Positions 63,003 to 64,000 of a stretch of 64,000 nt of DNA are shown here, piece by piece. The first letter of the stretch is position 1; every line of letters starts with the position of its first letter. This stretch comes from Opisthorchis felineus (lineage: Eukaryota; Platyhelminthes; Trematoda; Opisthorchiida; Opisthorchiidae): positions 1 to 64,000 of the forward strand of contig SJOL01006495.1 in the NCBI GenBank assembly GCA_004794785.1, read 5' to 3'. Position numbers and translations under genes: made by a program. The notes under the pieces were generated by a model, which searched no databases, was not told where the DNA came from, and saw only the letters and a program-made list of their open reading frames with translations.

Positions 63003-63161
63003 CTGTCCCAACGTCTGACGAAGTTTCAGAGCACACAAATGAAACACGAATTATAAGGTTCAGCATGGCACTTTGCCACCATGAAGAAGAGTCTGGCGAA
63101 TCCTCGACTGCCAACGAATACCAAGATCGCACTGTATTTGGCTGTTTTGATATCTTCACCA
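63003..63161 (-). CDS. Symmetric candidate exon, unknown gene
   Basis: Candidate exon of 159 nt, phase 1 at both ends, acceptor CTTTGCTGCTGTAAAG and strong donor GTAAGC. It encodes about 53 residues beginning VVKISKQPNTVRSWYSLAVE, then a Ser-rich patch (EDSPDSSSWWQS), a hydrophobic strand (MLNLIIRVSFVC) and SETSSDVGT. The 1-1 phase is shared with the linkers of the modular gene, but alpha-tubulin lies between, so it more likely belongs to the upstream minus-strand gene that may end at 59175. Confidence 0.42.
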
Positions 63162-63714
63162 CTTTACAGCAGCAAAGCCGGAATATTTTCCGATTCTCGA
63201 CTTGATCTCAACTAATCTATCCTGATCAAATTGATCTGACCACCGGACATTGAAGCTCATCAAAGAGCAAGCATTGCTGGGTCCGGGTGTCATCTGAAGG
63301 GGAAGCAGCCCCAACAACCATGTTGTCTGAAACGACTGGCCGAAATTCGCATCCCAAAACGATTCGTCCACAGTCTGATGAAGGTGAGAGTTCGAAATCG
63401 GGGTGCCCGAAATTCTGCCATTGGGACAGCCTTCAGCTGACATCTAAAGACGGGAACTTCCGTGTTAGATCAAAGGAGGACATGACACTCGGCAGAGAAG
63501 CCTAGAGAACGGCCCCCCAAAGAACATGGGCTGTTTTCGGTAACACACTACTCTTAAGTTTGCTGAACTCTCTTTGGCAGGCCACTACAGTTTCGTTATA
63601 CTTGTGGCGTATCGAGTGGACTTTAACTCCGAATTTTCATCAGCTCTATGTTCCAAATTGTAAGCAATTGACAAACTACCCACATTTATAGATCAACTTT
63701 ACAAATTAACTTGA

Positions 63715-63915
63715 CTCAACTTATTCCCAGTTGAACGATTCGTTTGTGATATTCTTCAAATGAATGTGCTGCATAAAGACTGCCCCATGTTTCGATATAC
63801 TGCAGTTTGTTTTCTTACCATGTTAGTGATTGAAGAGAAACCCGGGTAGTGCGCCTGCAAATGCGCCAGAAGAAAGACGAAACTGATGGTGAGAGGTCAA
63901 GCAGTTTCCAGCAAA
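63715..63915. repeat. Hammerhead-bearing repeat, locus 5 (inverted, decayed)
   Basis: The family body in minus orientation (TTCGTTTGTGATATTCTTCA, then CCATGTTTCGATATACTGCA) is joined to a plus-orientation remnant of the hammerhead at about 63851-63893. There CTGATGAG has become CAAATGCG but GACGAAACTG and the flank TGCGCCTG are still recognisable. It is too decayed to be active. Confidence 0.65.
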
Positions 63916-64000
63916 CTTGTGCGCAGTATCCATTCAAGAAAATATGATGCACGATCTCGAGTACTGTACGAAATGAAAAATGGGATGCCTTTGTGAAGCA

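Overview
This is eukaryotic DNA, most likely from a flatworm and probably a digenean fluke. I base that on AT-rich introns of several kilobases, many decayed non-LTR and Penelope-like retroelements, hammerhead-ribozyme repeats, and a complete alpha-tubulin gene with a 36-nt intron directly after the ATG. The genus cannot be fixed from the window. Almost every open frame is spurious; the real coding sequence is short spliced exons, which I placed by reading splice sites, intron phase and homology between exons.

From 2.2 to at least 31.2 kb the minus strand carries a large modular gene, or two tandem ones. Three times it repeats the same pair of exons. One exon is 122 nt (phase 1 in, 0 out) and the other is 268-274 nt (phase 0 in, 1 out). 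Together they encode a domain of about 131 residues with three conserved cysteines that vaguely recalls an SEA domain. Between the pairs lie phase 1-1 linker exons, several rich in Ser/Thr; one of 816 nt is mucin-like. A more diverged second half sits at 49 kb and another symmetric linker at 39 kb. An exon at 9.0-9.3 kb encodes a transmembrane segment, a short tail and a stop, so at least one product appears to be a type I membrane protein. I read this as a family of modular surface glycoproteins.

The alpha-tubulin gene (56.2-57.8 kb, minus strand, 451 codons) is the only gene I can name with confidence. Upstream of it are an unknown exon with a stop codon at 59.2-59.4 kb and a symmetric exon at 63.0-63.2 kb.

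Mobile DNA fills much of the rest: a degenerate LINE with endonuclease and reverse transcriptase remnants (24.5-26.9 kb), a LINE tail (20.2 kb), an R2-like zinc-finger LINE fragment on the minus strand (44.8-46.0 kb), and a Penelope-like element with reverse transcriptase plus a GIY-YIG-like end (60.3-61.6 kb). Five loci (18.8, 37.0-37.5, 41.7, 49.3 and 63.8 kb) belong to one repeat family built around a hammerhead ribozyme motif. Several have a head-to-head inverted arrangement, and the 37-kb copy is flanked by a perfect 14-bp direct repeat.
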